Positions 1 to 12,004 are shown, counted from the stretch's first letter. The stretch is 64,000 nt of DNA from Pollenia angustigena (GCA_930367215.1 OV884059.1:74185393-74249392), one strand, 5' to 3'. Notes: generated by a model from the letters alone, not told the origin. Numbers and translations are program-made.

Positions 1-83
1 CGCATTTATTAAGAAACTTGAAAGTAGCTTTGATTAATGAAACTTGGGTTACATTCGAAGAACAAATTCAATACTATTAAAAT

Positions 84-880
84 GGTGGCATGTCATAACG
101 TCCAGTGTCATAGTGTCCATGGACGTTATGACACTCCAAAAAGTGTCATAGTGCCATTAGGTCCATAATTACTAAAGAAGTTAAATACAAAAAAATGATC
201 TGAATACACGCAGAGAAAAAAATGTTTCATTATGGTCCCAACCAACAAAACTATTTTTAAAGAAACTAATTTAACCATTATATGGTTGTCGGTGACAATG
301 ATTTGGTTAAATAAAACATAATATGGTTAACATATTTTTTAAAATGGTTTTGCTGCTTTTTCTCTGGGTGTATATATTAAATATATAACAAAAACACTTT
401 TGGGCGCAAAGATTTTCTCCTCTATGGTATAACAAATACCGGCTTCGCTAACTTAAACGTCTCTGCACAAACGGCCTTCGGCCGGGCGCAAGAATTTTCT
501 CCTCTATGGTATAACAAACACCGGCTTCGCTAACTAAAGCTGCTCTGCATAGTCGGCTTTCGTTCGGAAACAAGGCAGATTTTAGAAGCTATACTTAGCG
601 AAGCCGGTATTTGCTATACCATAGAGAAGAAAATCCTTGAGCCTGGCCGAAGGCCGGCTATGATCCCAAATTTGTTACCATTTTAATATTTTTCATTATA
701 AGTTAAGTTGTGGACATTATGACACTTTGCAAAGTCTCATAACGTCCGCGGACGCTATGACATTTCTTTGATGGACGTTATGACACTTTCGAAAGTGTCA
801 TACTGTCCATGGACATTATGACAAAAAAAGTGTCATAACGTCCATGGACACTCTGACACTGGACGTTATGACATGCCACC
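84..880. mobile_element. Foldback DNA element with GTCATAACGTCC-rich ends
   Basis: The ends are inverted copies: GGTGGCATGTCATAACGTCC on the left and its reverse complement on the right. The 8-bp direct repeat ATTAAAAT flanks it at 76-83 and 881-888, so it looks like a transposed unit. Both ends carry several copies of the short motif GTCATAACGTCC in alternating orientation. The middle is an imperfect palindrome built from an 82-bp GC-richer module. There is no coding sequence, so it is nonautonomous. An 8-bp duplication fits the hAT or P superfamilies, but the terminal sequence does not settle which. Confidence 0.8.
401..660. repeat. 82-bp module array, palindromic
   Basis: Two direct module copies (about 407-560) face one inverted copy (about 590-660). 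Each holds GGTATAACAAA, CCGGCTTCGCTAACT and an inner palindrome GCCGGCCTTCGGCCGG. The same module recurs at 6390-6580, about 12012-12317 and 58971-59440. Confidence 0.85.
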
Positions 881-1135
881 ATTAAAATGGTTGAATTGTG
901 GGCAGCGTTACCATAAAGTTTTAGAAAAAATCTTGTTATCTCAGAAAAAAAACTTGTTTTCGCAAGAAAAAGCTTTTTTTTAAAAAAGCACCAAATTTTT
1001 AAAAGAAAATACCAAATGTATTAGGAACTAATTTTATTTACAGATATAAAAAAATTAAATATAAATTAGCCATTTCTTTTGATTGCTTAAAGTTCCTACA
1101 ATCACTGTTATTTGTTTCAAAAATTCATTTGTTCG

Positions 1136-1581
1136 TTAAATACCACATAAAGTTGGTATTTCTAATTTGTTTCTAACTCTATTTTCATTTAAATTAATTT
1201 TTGAGGAAATATGCCCTTCATTTGCTGTAGATGTTGGTATCGTCAAAATTGATTAAACTAATTTTCTTACTTTAAATACATTCTCCCAAAAACTCTCAAT
1301 ATTTTGCTCTTTTTATAAATTATGTTCCGACAAATCAAAGTGAATATCACTTACATCTACAACATTTGGGATAATAGTATATAATTGCGCAATGCTTTTT
1401 TGATAACCTTTAATTACATTAAAAGGTTCTAAAACTTCAACTTGTTTAAGGAAGTCGTTATCAAAATCGAACCTTTTTAACAATCCATTGCAAAGTTAAA
1501 CATAAAACTTTAAACAATGAACTCTTAAGTATGTTTCATCATCATCTGATAATGCATATAAAGCTAGTGCTGAAACTACTT
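1136..1581 (-). pseudogene. Decayed hAT-type transposase, C-terminal part
   Basis: Read on the minus strand, two stretches of one frame resemble the end of insect hAT transposases. The first reads SALALYALSDDDETYLRVH, a stop, then CNGLLKRFDFDNDFLKQVE and EPFNVIKGYQKSIAQLY. The second reads IESFWENVFKVRKLV, a stop, then SILTIPTSTANEGHISSKIN and RNKLEIPTLCGI before a final stop at 1136. The last block has the layout of the hAT dimerisation domain (FW...L..P.S.A..E..FS......RN.L...TL). Stops inside the blocks show that it is dead. No matching terminal repeats were found next to it. Which hAT lineage it belongs to is not clear. Confidence 0.6.
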
Positions 1582-1833
1582 CGCACCTTAATAAATATCT
1601 TTGGGATTTTTAAGGAAAGTATTATTGTTTACATCAATTTTTTTAAAACTTCCAAAACTTTCATACTAAAAACTTAAAAAGCTTTATATATTTATAAAAA
1701 ACTTGAAAAAACTTTAAATAAATACAAAATTTTTTAGCATCTCAAAAACTTGCAAAAAAAGGGAAATCTTGACAAATGGCAACGCTGATTGTGGGTAACA
1801 AAATTGTTTTCGTTCAATTAACTTATTTAAACC

Positions 1834-1860
1834 AAGGCGAATTCATATAGGTGTCGGCAT
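1834..1860. repeat. Single end of the CAAGGCGAATTC element family
   Basis: CAAGGCGAATTCATATAGG matches the termini of the elements at 33093-33274 and 57493-57689. No partner end is visible nearby, so this is a remnant. A poly-T run follows at about 1890-1912. Confidence 0.45.
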
Positions 1861-1959
1861 CAAAAAGAGCGAGACAGTTATGCAAGCTGTTTTTTTTTTT
1901 TTTTTTTTTTTGTATGTAGGTTAAACAAATTGTTTTTCTCGTAAATATGTTGTATTTAT

Positions 1960-2655
1960 ACCCACACCACAATAGTGGAGAGGGTATTATGCATTTGTGC
2001 TGATGTGTGTAACGCCTTAAAATAGTGGTCCTACACCCACCTTAAAGTATACCGATCTACTCAGAATCACTTTCTGAGTCGAACTAACGATGTCCGTCGT
2101 GCTGGCTGGCTGGCTGGCTGTCCATGTAACCTTGTGCGCAAAGTACATGTCGCAATTTTGGAGATCATTTGATAAAATTTGGGTCATAGGTTCTTATTGG
2201 CACAAGGACCAAGCCTATTGAAAATGGGCCGAATCGTAGGACCGCGAGGGAAGATAGGGGGAAATTTCTTCCTCACAGATACTATCAAACCGATTTTAAT
2301 GAAATTTAAAACATAGATAGATCCATATCTATGTGGACACAAAATGTATACATTTTTAAAAAAATCGGACCACGAGGGGAGATAGGGGCAATTTCTGCCC
2401 CTCAAACCGATTTTAATCAAATTTAAAACATAGATAGATACATATCTATAGGGACACATTAGCTATACAGTTTTTAAAAAATAGGACCACAAGGGGAGGC
2501 AGGGGGCAATTTTTGCCTCTCACAAACTTTCAAACCGATTTTCATGAAGTTTATAAACATAGGTAAATCCATATTTATATGGACATATAAGCATGATGTG
2601 TTTTTTAATACTGTGGTGTAGGGTATCATATGGTCGGGCTTGACCGACTATACTT
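1960..2655. repeat. Dispersed fly repeat with internal 116-128 bp tandem units
   Basis: It starts with TACCCACACCACAATAGTGG and ends with GTGGTGTAGGGTATCATATG, so the ends are short inverted copies. Three internal units begin at about 2241, 2369 and 2485 (ACC[GA]C[GA]AGGGGAGATAGGGG) and are spaced 128 and 116 bp. It carries a (GGCT) run at 2101-2120 and a GATGTCCGTC core seen in many fly repeats. A related copy is at 51840-52180. The predicted 91-residue frame on the minus strand follows the tandem units and is not a gene. Confidence 0.65.
2101..2120. repeat. (GGCT)5 microsatellite
   Basis: Five perfect tetranucleotide units lie inside the dispersed repeat. Confidence 0.95.
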
Positions 2656-2859
2656 TCTTACTTGTGTTTAGTGTAAGAGCTCGCGCTTTTATCTTAAATT
2701 TTAAATATAACAACAACGGTGTTGTATTGCAGAAAAGCATATCACTGGTTTTTTAACGACTTTTAAGTTCGTGAAAATAGTGTAAAAAACATCTTTGACT
2801 CTATTCGATAAAAAAAAAATCAAGAGAAGATTTAATAGAGACGAAACTTGAATCAAGAC

Positions 2860-3524
2860 CATGGTTCCCAGTTTTATTTTAAGCCTTATCCCCAATTTGC
2901 GATCCCCAAAAATCCCCAAAATAGCTATTTTCTTATCTCCAAAAATCCCCACATTTTCTTAAAAATAAAATAAATAATAAAATGTCAATGGAAAAATATG
3001 CATACATCGATTTATTAAAATAAATCCATTAGTTTTTTATTAAAACTTATGTTATTTATTCTTTGAGTTATACGTATCTATGTACCAATGTATAGTATGT
3101 AACAAGGGTAACAAATTAAGGAATCAAAATCGTCTGAATCCTCAGCCAGTGCAATTTTGTTTTACATGTTGTTGGTTTAAAAAGTGCATTTGAGATGATT
3201 GAATAAATTTGTCACATTATTTTAAAGTGTGCATTTATTCTTATTAATTCTAATAACTTATATTGTATTTTTTTGCAAATATTGATTTTGGTTGTATTCA
3301 TTACAGAGATAGACTAGTTCAACAAAAGTAATTCTAGTTGGTACAAAAAGCATATTTAAAACTATTTCAACAAGTTCTTGAAAAAGTTTTTAAACTGCTA
3401 AAAAGACTAACATTTACACCCACATCTTGAGGAAATCGGTCTTACCATTGCAAAAATTAAATTTATAATAATATATTATTCCCAAAAATCCCCAGCGAAA
3501 AAATCCCCAAAACTGGGAACACTG
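2860..3524. mobile_element. Nonautonomous hAT element (TSD ATCAAGAC)
   Basis: The termini CATGGTTCCCAGTTTT and, inverted, CAGTGTTCCCAGTTTT are flanked by the identical 8-bp repeat ATCAAGAC at 2852-2859 and 3525-3532. Motifs of the type AAAAATCCCCA are repeated near both ends. No transposase reading frame is present. The 8-bp duplication and the CAGTG-like end place it in the hAT superfamily. Confidence 0.85.
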
Positions 3525-4601
3525 ATCAAGACGAGAGAAGTCCAGATTTGACAGTAAACAAAATTTTGTGACCAAAAATTATTTTATTGTTTTATATTGT
3601 ATAAGAAGCAAAGTTTTTTTTTTAATTTTTTTAAGTTTATAAATAATAACACTGCTTTACAAGTTTTTAATTTGGAAAAGTACCAAGAACGCCACATGCC
3701 TAGATAAGTTAATTGGGACCTCCTGAACACGAAAACCGCTGTAATTTTTTTTCCTAAGTATCGTTTTTTAGATAACGGTACTTTTGTGTTTTTCGATGTA
3801 TGGTCCCACTCAAACCCTTGTGGAGCCTCAAAGTTCAAAATTTGCCTATTTTGTACGTTTTTTTTCAAAATTTTTCATTTTTATTTCGTTTTTTTCTACG
3901 TTATAGTAAATATCTAGAATGTTTTATTTTTTTATCCAAATAGTTTATTTAATTACCAACATCGGATGAAAAGCCAAGTTCTTATTAAGGATTTTGTGGA
4001 ACGACAATATTTTCATCTTATATCAAATTCCGTTTTTGTTAAATACTGATGGACGCCGAATATAGTGTGTGAGCAATGAAGATGAAAATATTGTCGTTCC
4101 ACAAAATCCTTAATAAAAACCTTATTTTTCATCAGATTTTTTTTAAATCACGTTTAAAATGGTTGGGCCATAACTCGGCCATTTCTTATCATAAAAAATT
4201 TGTGGCATATCGACGGAAAAGGCATTCAATTACCTTTCCAACGATGTGCCATTTATTTCGATCGGACTTTTCGGTTGGGCTCCACAAGGGTTTGAGTGGG
4301 ACCATACATCGAAAAACACAAAAGTACCGTTATCTAAAAACCGGTACTTAGGAAAAAAAATTACAGCGGTTCTCGTGTTCAGGAGGTCCCAGTTAGCTTA
4401 TCAAGGCGGCTCCGTGCAATAACTCCCAGGTGCAATAAGTCCCAGTGCAATAACTCCCAATGAATTAAATCCCAAAATAAATGAAATAAGTCCCAAACTG
4501 GAAAAAAGAAATAAATCCCAAAAAAATTAAATAATTTCCACGTCTTAAATGAAACAAACCCCAACTTTTGGGAGTTATTTCATAATGAAATAACTTCTAA
4601 A

Positions 4602-6154
4602 CAGGGTTGTCAGATTGATTTTGACCTTTTTCGCCAAATTCAATGTCAAAAATCGCCAAAATCGCCAAAGCCTTTATTTTCAAGTTTTTGGCAGTAAAAT
4701 ACTAGGCTTGTGTCGATCGATCTTGAATGAATTACTTCAACTGAATGATTCACTTAAGTGAAAGAATGAAATATTTCCGTATTTTCTTTCCATATCTTTC
4801 ATCTTTCGGTTTCATCTTGTATTCTTTTATATTCTTTTAGCGAATGACAATAGGAGCAATCTGAACTTTTACATACATACATAATTAGTATGTTTGTATG
4901 TGTGCTTATTTTATACTTACATTTTTCTAAAACAACTCTTTAACTTTAACTTTAAATCTAATTTCTATTAACTATAAAAAAAATTCTTGTTTTAAAAATA
5001 TCAATTTAATCATTTCTCAAACGAACTTGACACTTCATTCTGAAAGCTGTTTGTGATTTAGAAAGGTGAAAGAAAAGAGTGAATTAATTCACTTAACCTT
5101 TCTGAAAGAGAATGAAAGATTCACATAAATGAAAGATTTTGCCCAATACTATAAAATACATATTTTTTAATTTACTAAAAATATTCTTTATAAATTCTAA
5201 AAAAATTAATTTGTTCCGTATCGCTAAAATACGCCAAAAATTCAAAAAAGTCGCTTAATTTTTATTTAAAAAAAAAGTAAAAATAGCTAGTGAACACAAA
5301 AATGGTACGATGTTTACTACAAAAAAAATTTTTTTGCGGCTAGTATTAAACAAATATTGGATATATTTACATTTTTATATACATATGTATGTAGTTGCAG
5401 TTTTATTATATATCTAAAACGCTTCACCGGCAAAGCAACCTATTTGTCTTCTTTTTTGGAATACATTGTAAGGGTTTTTCATTTATTCAACGATGGTACA
5501 AAAGAAGTGCAACTTATAACTCGTATAACTTCAAAGGCGAGTTGTAGTGGAGTTCATAGCTTAAACACAGGCATTACTTATAATAATATAAATAACATAT
5601 AAATAACAGTCAAAGTAAGTTCCTTGAAATTGTACGTACCTGCCGTTTCGTTGCAGCTTTAAAGTTTTGGCATAAACTTATTTATCTTTGCAATTAACCA
5701 ACGCTAATTTTTTTCATAAAAATCTTTAAAATATCACTGACAACAACGTATTGTATCATATAATGAAAAAATGTTCATAGACTTTAAATATATTTATGTT
5801 AATTTCTATTTATTGATTCTTTCAAGAGCACTTTTAAATATGAAAAACTATTTTCTCGAAGATATTCATTATCTTCATCAGCCATTTGAACTTTCAAATA
5901 CTGACCATACATATGAATGCCTCAAACTTCATACATAAAAATAATATAAGTATAATAAAATTAATATTATTTCTCAGTATTGAATTTAACGATTTTCAAA
6001 ACAAATGCATAGCTCATCAAAAATAGCCAACAAAATCGCCAACTTTTTTGTTAAATCGCCAAAAAATCGCCATGTCGCCAAATTAAAATTAGGTCGCCAA
6101 ACAAGTTTGAAAATCGCCACGTTTGGCGAGAAATCGCCACATCTGACAACCCTG
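4602..6154. mobile_element. Element C: nonautonomous hAT inside B
   Basis: It starts CAGGGTTGTCAGATTG and ends in the inverted copy ATCTGACAACCCTG. The exact 8-bp repeat CTTCTAAA lies on both sides (4594-4601 and 6155-6162). Subterminal AAATCGCCAAA motifs are repeated at both ends. The 1.55-kb interior has no convincing transposase. The 81-residue frame at 5357-5602 has no recognisable domain. Confidence 0.88.
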
Positions 6155-6389
6155 CTTCTAAAGACATTAATGAAATAACTTCCAAAAACGGTCCATCGAA
6201 AGAAATGAAATAAGACCCAAAAAAAAAAGAAACAACTTCCAAAGAAATTTATTATATATGTATTCGTTTTCCTTGAATATTTACATATTAGGTTGCCAAA
6301 AAACTAACATTGAGTCCCCGACATTTTGACAACAAATGGGGCATTTTATTATATCCTGACCTCCTGCAATGGCAACTGCCTGCAGTTTA

Positions 6390-6580
6390 AGCACGCCGGG
6401 TACAAGGATTACCTCCTCTATGGTATAACAAACATCGGCTTCGCTAACTAAAGCAAACACCGGCTTCGCTAACTAAAGCTTCTCTTCATAGCCGGCCTTC
6501 GGCCGTGCGCAAGGATTTTCTGCTCTATAGTATAACAAACACCGGCTTCGCTAACTAAAGCTTCACTGCATAGCCGGTAA
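6390..6580. repeat. 82-bp module copies inside element B
   Basis: Two to three degraded direct copies are seen, with GGTATAACAAACA, CGGCTTCGCTAACTAAAGC and GCCGGCCTTCGGCCG. They match the modules at 401-660 and 58971-59440. Confidence 0.8.
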
Positions 6581-7233
6581 CCATAAGACACTGCAATTGC
6601 AATTAGCAAAATTTTCTTCTTTGATAAACTTAAGTCATTGTATTCAAATAGTTTGAAATATCCCGTTATAAATACCGTTTACAATTTTAAGCAATTTTAA
6701 GAAATTGCAAATAATTGAAAATGAAAAAACTCCCACAAAAAATGAAATAACTCCCACAGCAAATTAAATAACACCGAAACCCAAAATAAAATGAAATAAC
6801 TTCCACGTTAATTTTTTCGGGGACTTATTTCATTTGGATTTTATTTCATTATGAAATAACTGCCAGGCAAAAAATGAAATAACTTCCAAAAAAATGAAAT
6901 AAAACCGAGAGGGCTGGGAGCTATTTCATAATGAAATTACTCCCACATTTGTATGAAAAATTGTTGGGTCTAATTTCATTTTTTTCTTGGGACTTATTGC
7001 ACCTGGGAGTTATTGCACGGAGCCATCTAGGCATGTGGCGTTCTTGGTATTTTTTGGCTGTAAACCAGTGTAATTAATGCTTAGGAATTCCGGCGCGGGC
7101 CGAAGATGTGACTTTTTTAGTTTTTTTTTGCAATTTTTATTTGTTTTAACGTAAGAAAAAAAAAATATTGCTATTAGAATAAGATTCGAGAACTTTTTTT
7201 CTCATACATCAGTGACCCACCCTAATGTAGCTA

Positions 7234-9471
7234 TGTACATTAGGCGATAACCAATTTTTTGGCATAGTACCATGAGGTCAACCATGTCCTAGTAACCACG
7301 CAAATTATAATCTTTTGTAATTTTTCTCAAAAAAGTTCACGCACCAATTGGTTTTTCTAAACAGGTGTATAAAAAAATTATTTAAAAATTTATTATTTTT
7401 TAAATTACTCAAAGTTACATAAGTGACAGCGCATAGAAGAAGGTAAAGGGAATAGTAAAAACCAACTACACAAAACAAGAGGTAGGGACGACCAACCAAC
7501 AAGGTTGAGATGTGAAGCTTTCAAATGAGACCAATACCAACACGCTCAGTGATGGTACACCAAAGATACAACGATAAAATGGCTCTCCTGAACAAAACCC
7601 TTAGGTCTCTTTCTATTTTGCACGTCACATATATGTATATGTATAACAAAAGCAAGAAAAATTATGAGTTAGTTATTGAAAGATAATTATTTAAGATTTA
7701 AAGTTGGAGGAGATTTACAGAAGGGATAAATATCCTGAACAACTTTAATGGCACGCTCCGCACAGATATTTCTTCTTTGTTGGTTTCGGATTATTGAATC
7801 ATCTTTTCTCCAATGCTTAATAAAGCAGTTTTTAGCAGCTTCAAATCTTGAAAGTGATTGATATAAAACTTCGAAGTTGTCGTCGCGAAATCTTTGGTCT
7901 GAAAACCATATGTCAAACCATTTTCCGCAGTAAACTCGCATATCGGATACAAGTCATTTTGATATTTTGGTATTTATATATAAACTAAAATCGCTAAAAT
8001 CGCTCTTGAGATCCAACGAGCGTTACTTATTGGGGGTATAGGTTTAGAATTTATATATTGAAATTTTTTGGTTTCTTGAAAGAATCTAAATGCAGTTCCT
8101 AGTTCAAACAAATACTGCATGTCGTCGCGCCATTTAATATTTTTAATATCAAGCATTTCATTATTTTGAATGAAGCTCTGTTTTAAGTTGTTGTGTTTCG
8201 AAATCAATTCCTTTACAAAACTGTACCATATATCTGGAGAGGATGTCTTACCACCAAGAAACTCATCCATTACGTGGCTCAATATCAAATCGAAAATGTG
8301 GTGTTGAAAACCAATATATTGTGGTATTTCCAATCTGAGGCTTTTAAAAAATTTCTGTAACTGTGTAAACACACCATTCATCTTACCGGTGTTAACTGAG
8401 GTTGTGTCACAAATGATCATTTTTATATTGTTCCATAATTCAAACTTGTAGAGTAATTCTCTAATGCCATTAAATATAGTATTTGCCTTTCCATCATTCA
8501 AAACAAGTACTCCCAGATATATTTCTTCAGATTAATTTTTTTAAACTATCACTTGAGTTTCCTTTCCGTTAATTTTTTTCCATCGAAGTGAAGACACCAA
8601 AGTTTTTCCTTCAATTGTTCTTTTAACTGTTTTTCTTTTTGTTCAGCCGATTTAATAACAGCCTTGTAAATTACTGGTTGAGAAGGTGTAGAAATAATAA
8701 CACCAGAATCAGATAGTTCTTTACAAATTTTTGCTGCTTTTTTAGTACTAATATGTACCTTGTTCACCAATGTTACAGCTGGATGTGTAGTAGAGAGTTT
8801 GGGCTTAAGACGAGCTGGGGGTATATAGCTTTCTGATTCTTCAGATAAATAATTTTCATCAAAATCGCAACTAGAAACTGACCGAAAATCACTTTGTATG
8901 GAAAGTGAATATTCCGAGTGGAAATCACTGTTTATTTTAGTAACATCAAAAACATTCTTCAAATCATCACAATCTTTTGGTCTTTTAATACTTTTGTGGT
9001 ATAATGATATGAGATTTTAAATTTTTCTGTTTACTGATCTCACGGACTTGAACGAACAAAAATTTTATTTTACATAATTTAAAATTATTTTGAGGCGGCC
9101 TTCTTAATGCAATGTTGAATATCCATAATTTTATACGGTGTTTTTTTTTATATTCATTTTTAATTTTTTTTTCGTTAAAAAAGGTTAAAGATACGTTTTG
9201 GTTTGCGGAAAAATCTCTTACCATCTCTAAATATTAATGAAATTTCATACTTGAGCTATTTTTTGTTTTAAATAAACATATTATTAATTTTTCTTAACCA
9301 AAAAGAAAATTAAAAATTTTCAAAACTTCATCGCGGTTGGTGCGTGAGCTTTTTTGACCTTAGCGAACCAATAAATATACGTTCCCTTATAGTTGTTTAT
9401 GCTCTATCGGACTGTGCTATGCCAATTTTGATATTTTAAAAATTGTTAAAAAGTTATATCCCTAATGTACA
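7234..9471. mobile_element. Possible DNA transposon D carrying the broken transposase
   Basis: TGTACATTAGG at 7234-7244 is inverted at 9461-9471. The adjoining GGCATAG (near 7260) is matched by CTATGCC (near 9416). These bracket the decayed transposase frames on the minus strand. The true ends could lie a little further out, and no target duplication was established. Confidence 0.45.
7687..9224 (-). pseudogene. Frameshifted DNA-transposase-like gene
   Basis: Four minus-strand frames make one broken protein, in order: 9224-8985 (79 residues), 8962-8549 (137), 8501-7974 (175) and 7941-7687 (84). The third has CDTTSVNTGKMNGV followed by QYIGFQHHIFDLIL and ends ISNARWISRAILAIL. The fourth has WFDIWFSDQRFRDDNF and QRRNICAERAIKVVQD. 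I recall proteins of this layout from insect and cnidarian genomes, where they are repeated genes of transposon origin. The TTSVNTG and QHH blocks suggest an RNase-H-fold transposase of hAT-like type, but the superfamily is inferred. Neighbouring frames differ in phase, so at least three frame-disrupting lesions are present. A C-terminal fragment of a related gene lies on the plus strand at about 60064-60292. Confidence 0.7.
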
Positions 9472-9500
9472 TACAAAAAAAAACAGACATATCTCTGCAT

Positions 9501-11005
9501 CAGTGTTACCACCAGCACGATTCAAAATTGCACTTGAGATGAAGCAAAATTACCCGATTTAAATGAAATTACACCTGATATAAAATTTAAGTTTTATTTA
9601 ATAAAAAGACATTTACATTTACATTAAAACAAGATCAATATTAGTCAAACTGTTAATTTTATTTAAACTAACATTAAAGACTTAAAAAAAATTAATAAAA
9701 CTGCTAAAATAATGAGTTTAACTTCCACATTTGGTTGATATATCTTGGGAAGGTTTAAAATGTTCCTTGTTATTGCTTTATAATGGATGCTGTTTAGCCC
9801 CATAGAGCTTACGAACTGTCATACTATTTTCACTTTTTGATCAGGCACATCATCATGAATAGATTCATGCTTGAACAACGCCACCAAATTATCCAAATAT
9901 ACTTTGAAAATCAGCCATCGATTTTCGCAACTTAAAGGTGGCTTCATGATTTAAATGACAAAACTTTTTTTCACAAATGAAGGCGATGTGTTGATTTAGA
10001 GAAAATAAACTGTCAATTAGACTTCAAGGCCATGCGATGTGACACTTATTGATTGTTTTCCGTAGGGCTGTGAAGTCAGTGGTTAATGCTGATAAACCAG
10101 CAACAATCGGTGTCTTGGAGGTCAACATTATTCATTTTATTCGAAAAAGAAACAAAATTGGACGTCTGCAATGCGTTTTGTCAAGGACAGGCGCGGTGTC
10201 TATTTGATTTAAATCAGTTTCAAATCGTAATGCCGTGCATCAATCTGCGATTAAAATAAATTTTTTTTGTGTTGTCTAGTTTCATGGTATTAAAAAATAC
10301 CCTTTATACCTTATTTAGAAAACAAAATGCCTGCAGAGTTTTATACAACTGTCCCTTTCGTAATTCAGTTTTACAACTGTAAAGGGAATTAAATATTCTT
10401 TAAACTGAAGTAGTGATAGCCACTCCGTAGGCTCGCGAGTCAGTTAATAATCGTATTTTTCACACAGACACGGTCGGCAATTCACATGTATACAACAAAT
10501 TTTGTTCGTTTCAAAACATCAGACTATCATCAGTCTCTGCCACCGCACACAAGTGCATATCACTGAACTAAAGCATTAAAAAGTAGCAAGATAAAAATAA
10601 AATTAATTATACATATCTTCCCCCAGGCAAGCTTTTAGTTTGAATAACTTTTTTCAATAAACTTCAGGTTCTAAATCACTATGATAGGCATCTTTATCCA
10701 AATCTAAGGGTCTATATTGCGACATTCATTACCAAACATTTGAAAATATATGTATGTTTAATGATTGAAGTCGTTTCTTAAAAAGAAACCGAGACTTTGG
10801 TTCAGAAGGCTGTGCATTTCTTAGCAACAATATTTAGAAAGAAATAAATCTCATCACTGAAATCGAATATTGATTTTATTTGGGCATCTGAAGTAAAAAT
10901 TTCAAATTAAACCTGAATTACAGCTAAGAGAAATTACCCACGCTCTACCCACGACCGTAAAAATTATACCAAATTCGGGTAATTACCCACAAAGTGGCAA
11001 CACTG
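9501..11005. mobile_element. Element E: hAT-type element (TSD CTCTGCAT)
   Basis: The ends CAGTGTTACCACCAG and, inverted, CAGTGTTGCCAC are flanked by the perfect 8-bp repeat CTCTGCAT (9493-9500 and 11006-11013). The interior is 1.5 kb without an intact frame. On the minus strand a degraded coding stretch near 9830-9950 reads RWLIFKVYLDNLVALFKHES and resembles 22500-22600 on the plus strand. Confidence 0.88.
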
Positions 11006-11013
11006 CTCTGCAT

Positions 11014-12004
11014 AGCTCTTTCGGCGGTTGACTTTTTTTTAACTTAACGCAAAAAATTTTTTTTTCCATATTGTTCACTTCTAACAAAAATGTTAAAACA
11101 TGCTATGGTTACTTTAACCAGGTTATTGCTTCTTAAGGAAGCCAAAACCAAGGCGACGGTTGTTGCAACATTGTGAGAATTCACTTGCGGGTATAGCAAT
11201 TTGGTTAACAAGGCAGAGGTACTATCTAATATGAGTTTTAAGTTAAGATTTCACCTCAGAAGCAAATAATAATTTTTTCTCTGGATTCGGATTGTGAGCA
11301 GGATTCACCGTGTTTATTGTAAGTGGTAAGGAATTGCCTTTTGTCCGCCACCAAATTGAATTTTTTAACTCCTTTTTTGACTTATAGTCCCCCTTCTTGA
11401 CTGAGTCTTTGTTTTTTTTTTTTTTTTTTTTTTTTTTTTGTGATAAGTTTGACGTCTATCTCACGGAGACTACTTATAAAATAATTTCAGCAACAAAAAT
11501 TACACAATCTGTGCGTTCGTTTACTTTTTCAGTAAAATCCAGTAGGTGAGTATTATGAAAATTTTACAAATATATGTTTACGCGAACGCATTTTAGTAAA
11601 ATCCGGTACAAATTTGTACAAATTTTTGGGTAAACGAACGCAGCTTATGTAGACGGGCGCTTTCTCTGTATAGTACGAGTAGTTTGGATTTTCTCATTTC
11701 ATGATGTGGTGGGGATTTCTGCACATTGTATGCACCAGGGACGGACATCTGATTTTTTTTTTTTTGTTCAGACTTTGTTGGTATAATTTAACGGCGCTAC
11801 GATTTTTTCCCCTATTGAACTAAGTCCGAAAACAAAAAATTTTCCAAGTCCTTAAAATTTGGGAAATAGTTCATTATGAATTAAAACACCAAATTTTAAA
11901 ATGAAAGAAATCCCCATAAATATGAAATAACTCCAAAGAAAATCGAAATATCGATATAAAAAATAAACGAACTATTTGAAATAAAAGTGACCGATATCAA
12001 ATCA
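11014..12004. other. No gene seen; poly-T and short-motif relics
   Basis: It begins with a fragment resembling the 82-bp module (GCATAGCTCTTTCGGCGG). It then holds a poly-T run at about 11410-11440 and another near 11755. From about 11870 to 11960 there are ATGAAATAACTCC-type motifs like those of element B. No coding signal was found. Confidence 0.6.

Larger units (their letters stand above)
4408..7024. mobile_element. Element B: GGCTCCGTGCAATAACTCCC ends, inserted in A
   Basis: The terminal inverted repeats GGCTCCGTGCAATAACTCCC continue into CAGGTGCAATAAGTCCC. The flanks ATCAAGGC (4400-4407) and ATCTAGGC (7025-7032) are an 8-bp duplication with one mismatch. The uninterrupted site is preserved in the other arm of A as GCCTAGAT near 3704. 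Both ends hold many copies of ATGAAATAACTCCCA-type motifs. No transposase frame is visible. Element C and copies of the 82-bp module lie inside. Confidence 0.8.
3647..7072. mobile_element. Outer palindromic element A, interrupted by B
   Basis: The left arm (about 3647-3827) is the reverse complement of a right arm that is now split into 4269-4407 and 7025-7072. The arms share ACCAAGAACGCCACATGCCT and AACCCTTGTGGAGCC. A second, inner hairpin has arms 3957-4021 and 4075-4135 that share TTAAGGATTTTGTGGAACGA. Outer ends and target duplication are unclear. The short frames at 3584-3868 (minus) and 4076-4351 (plus) mirror one another because of the palindrome and are not real genes. Confidence 0.6.

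Noticed and set aside
3584..4351. Two similar small proteins on opposite strands
   Set aside because: They are mirror readings of palindrome A.
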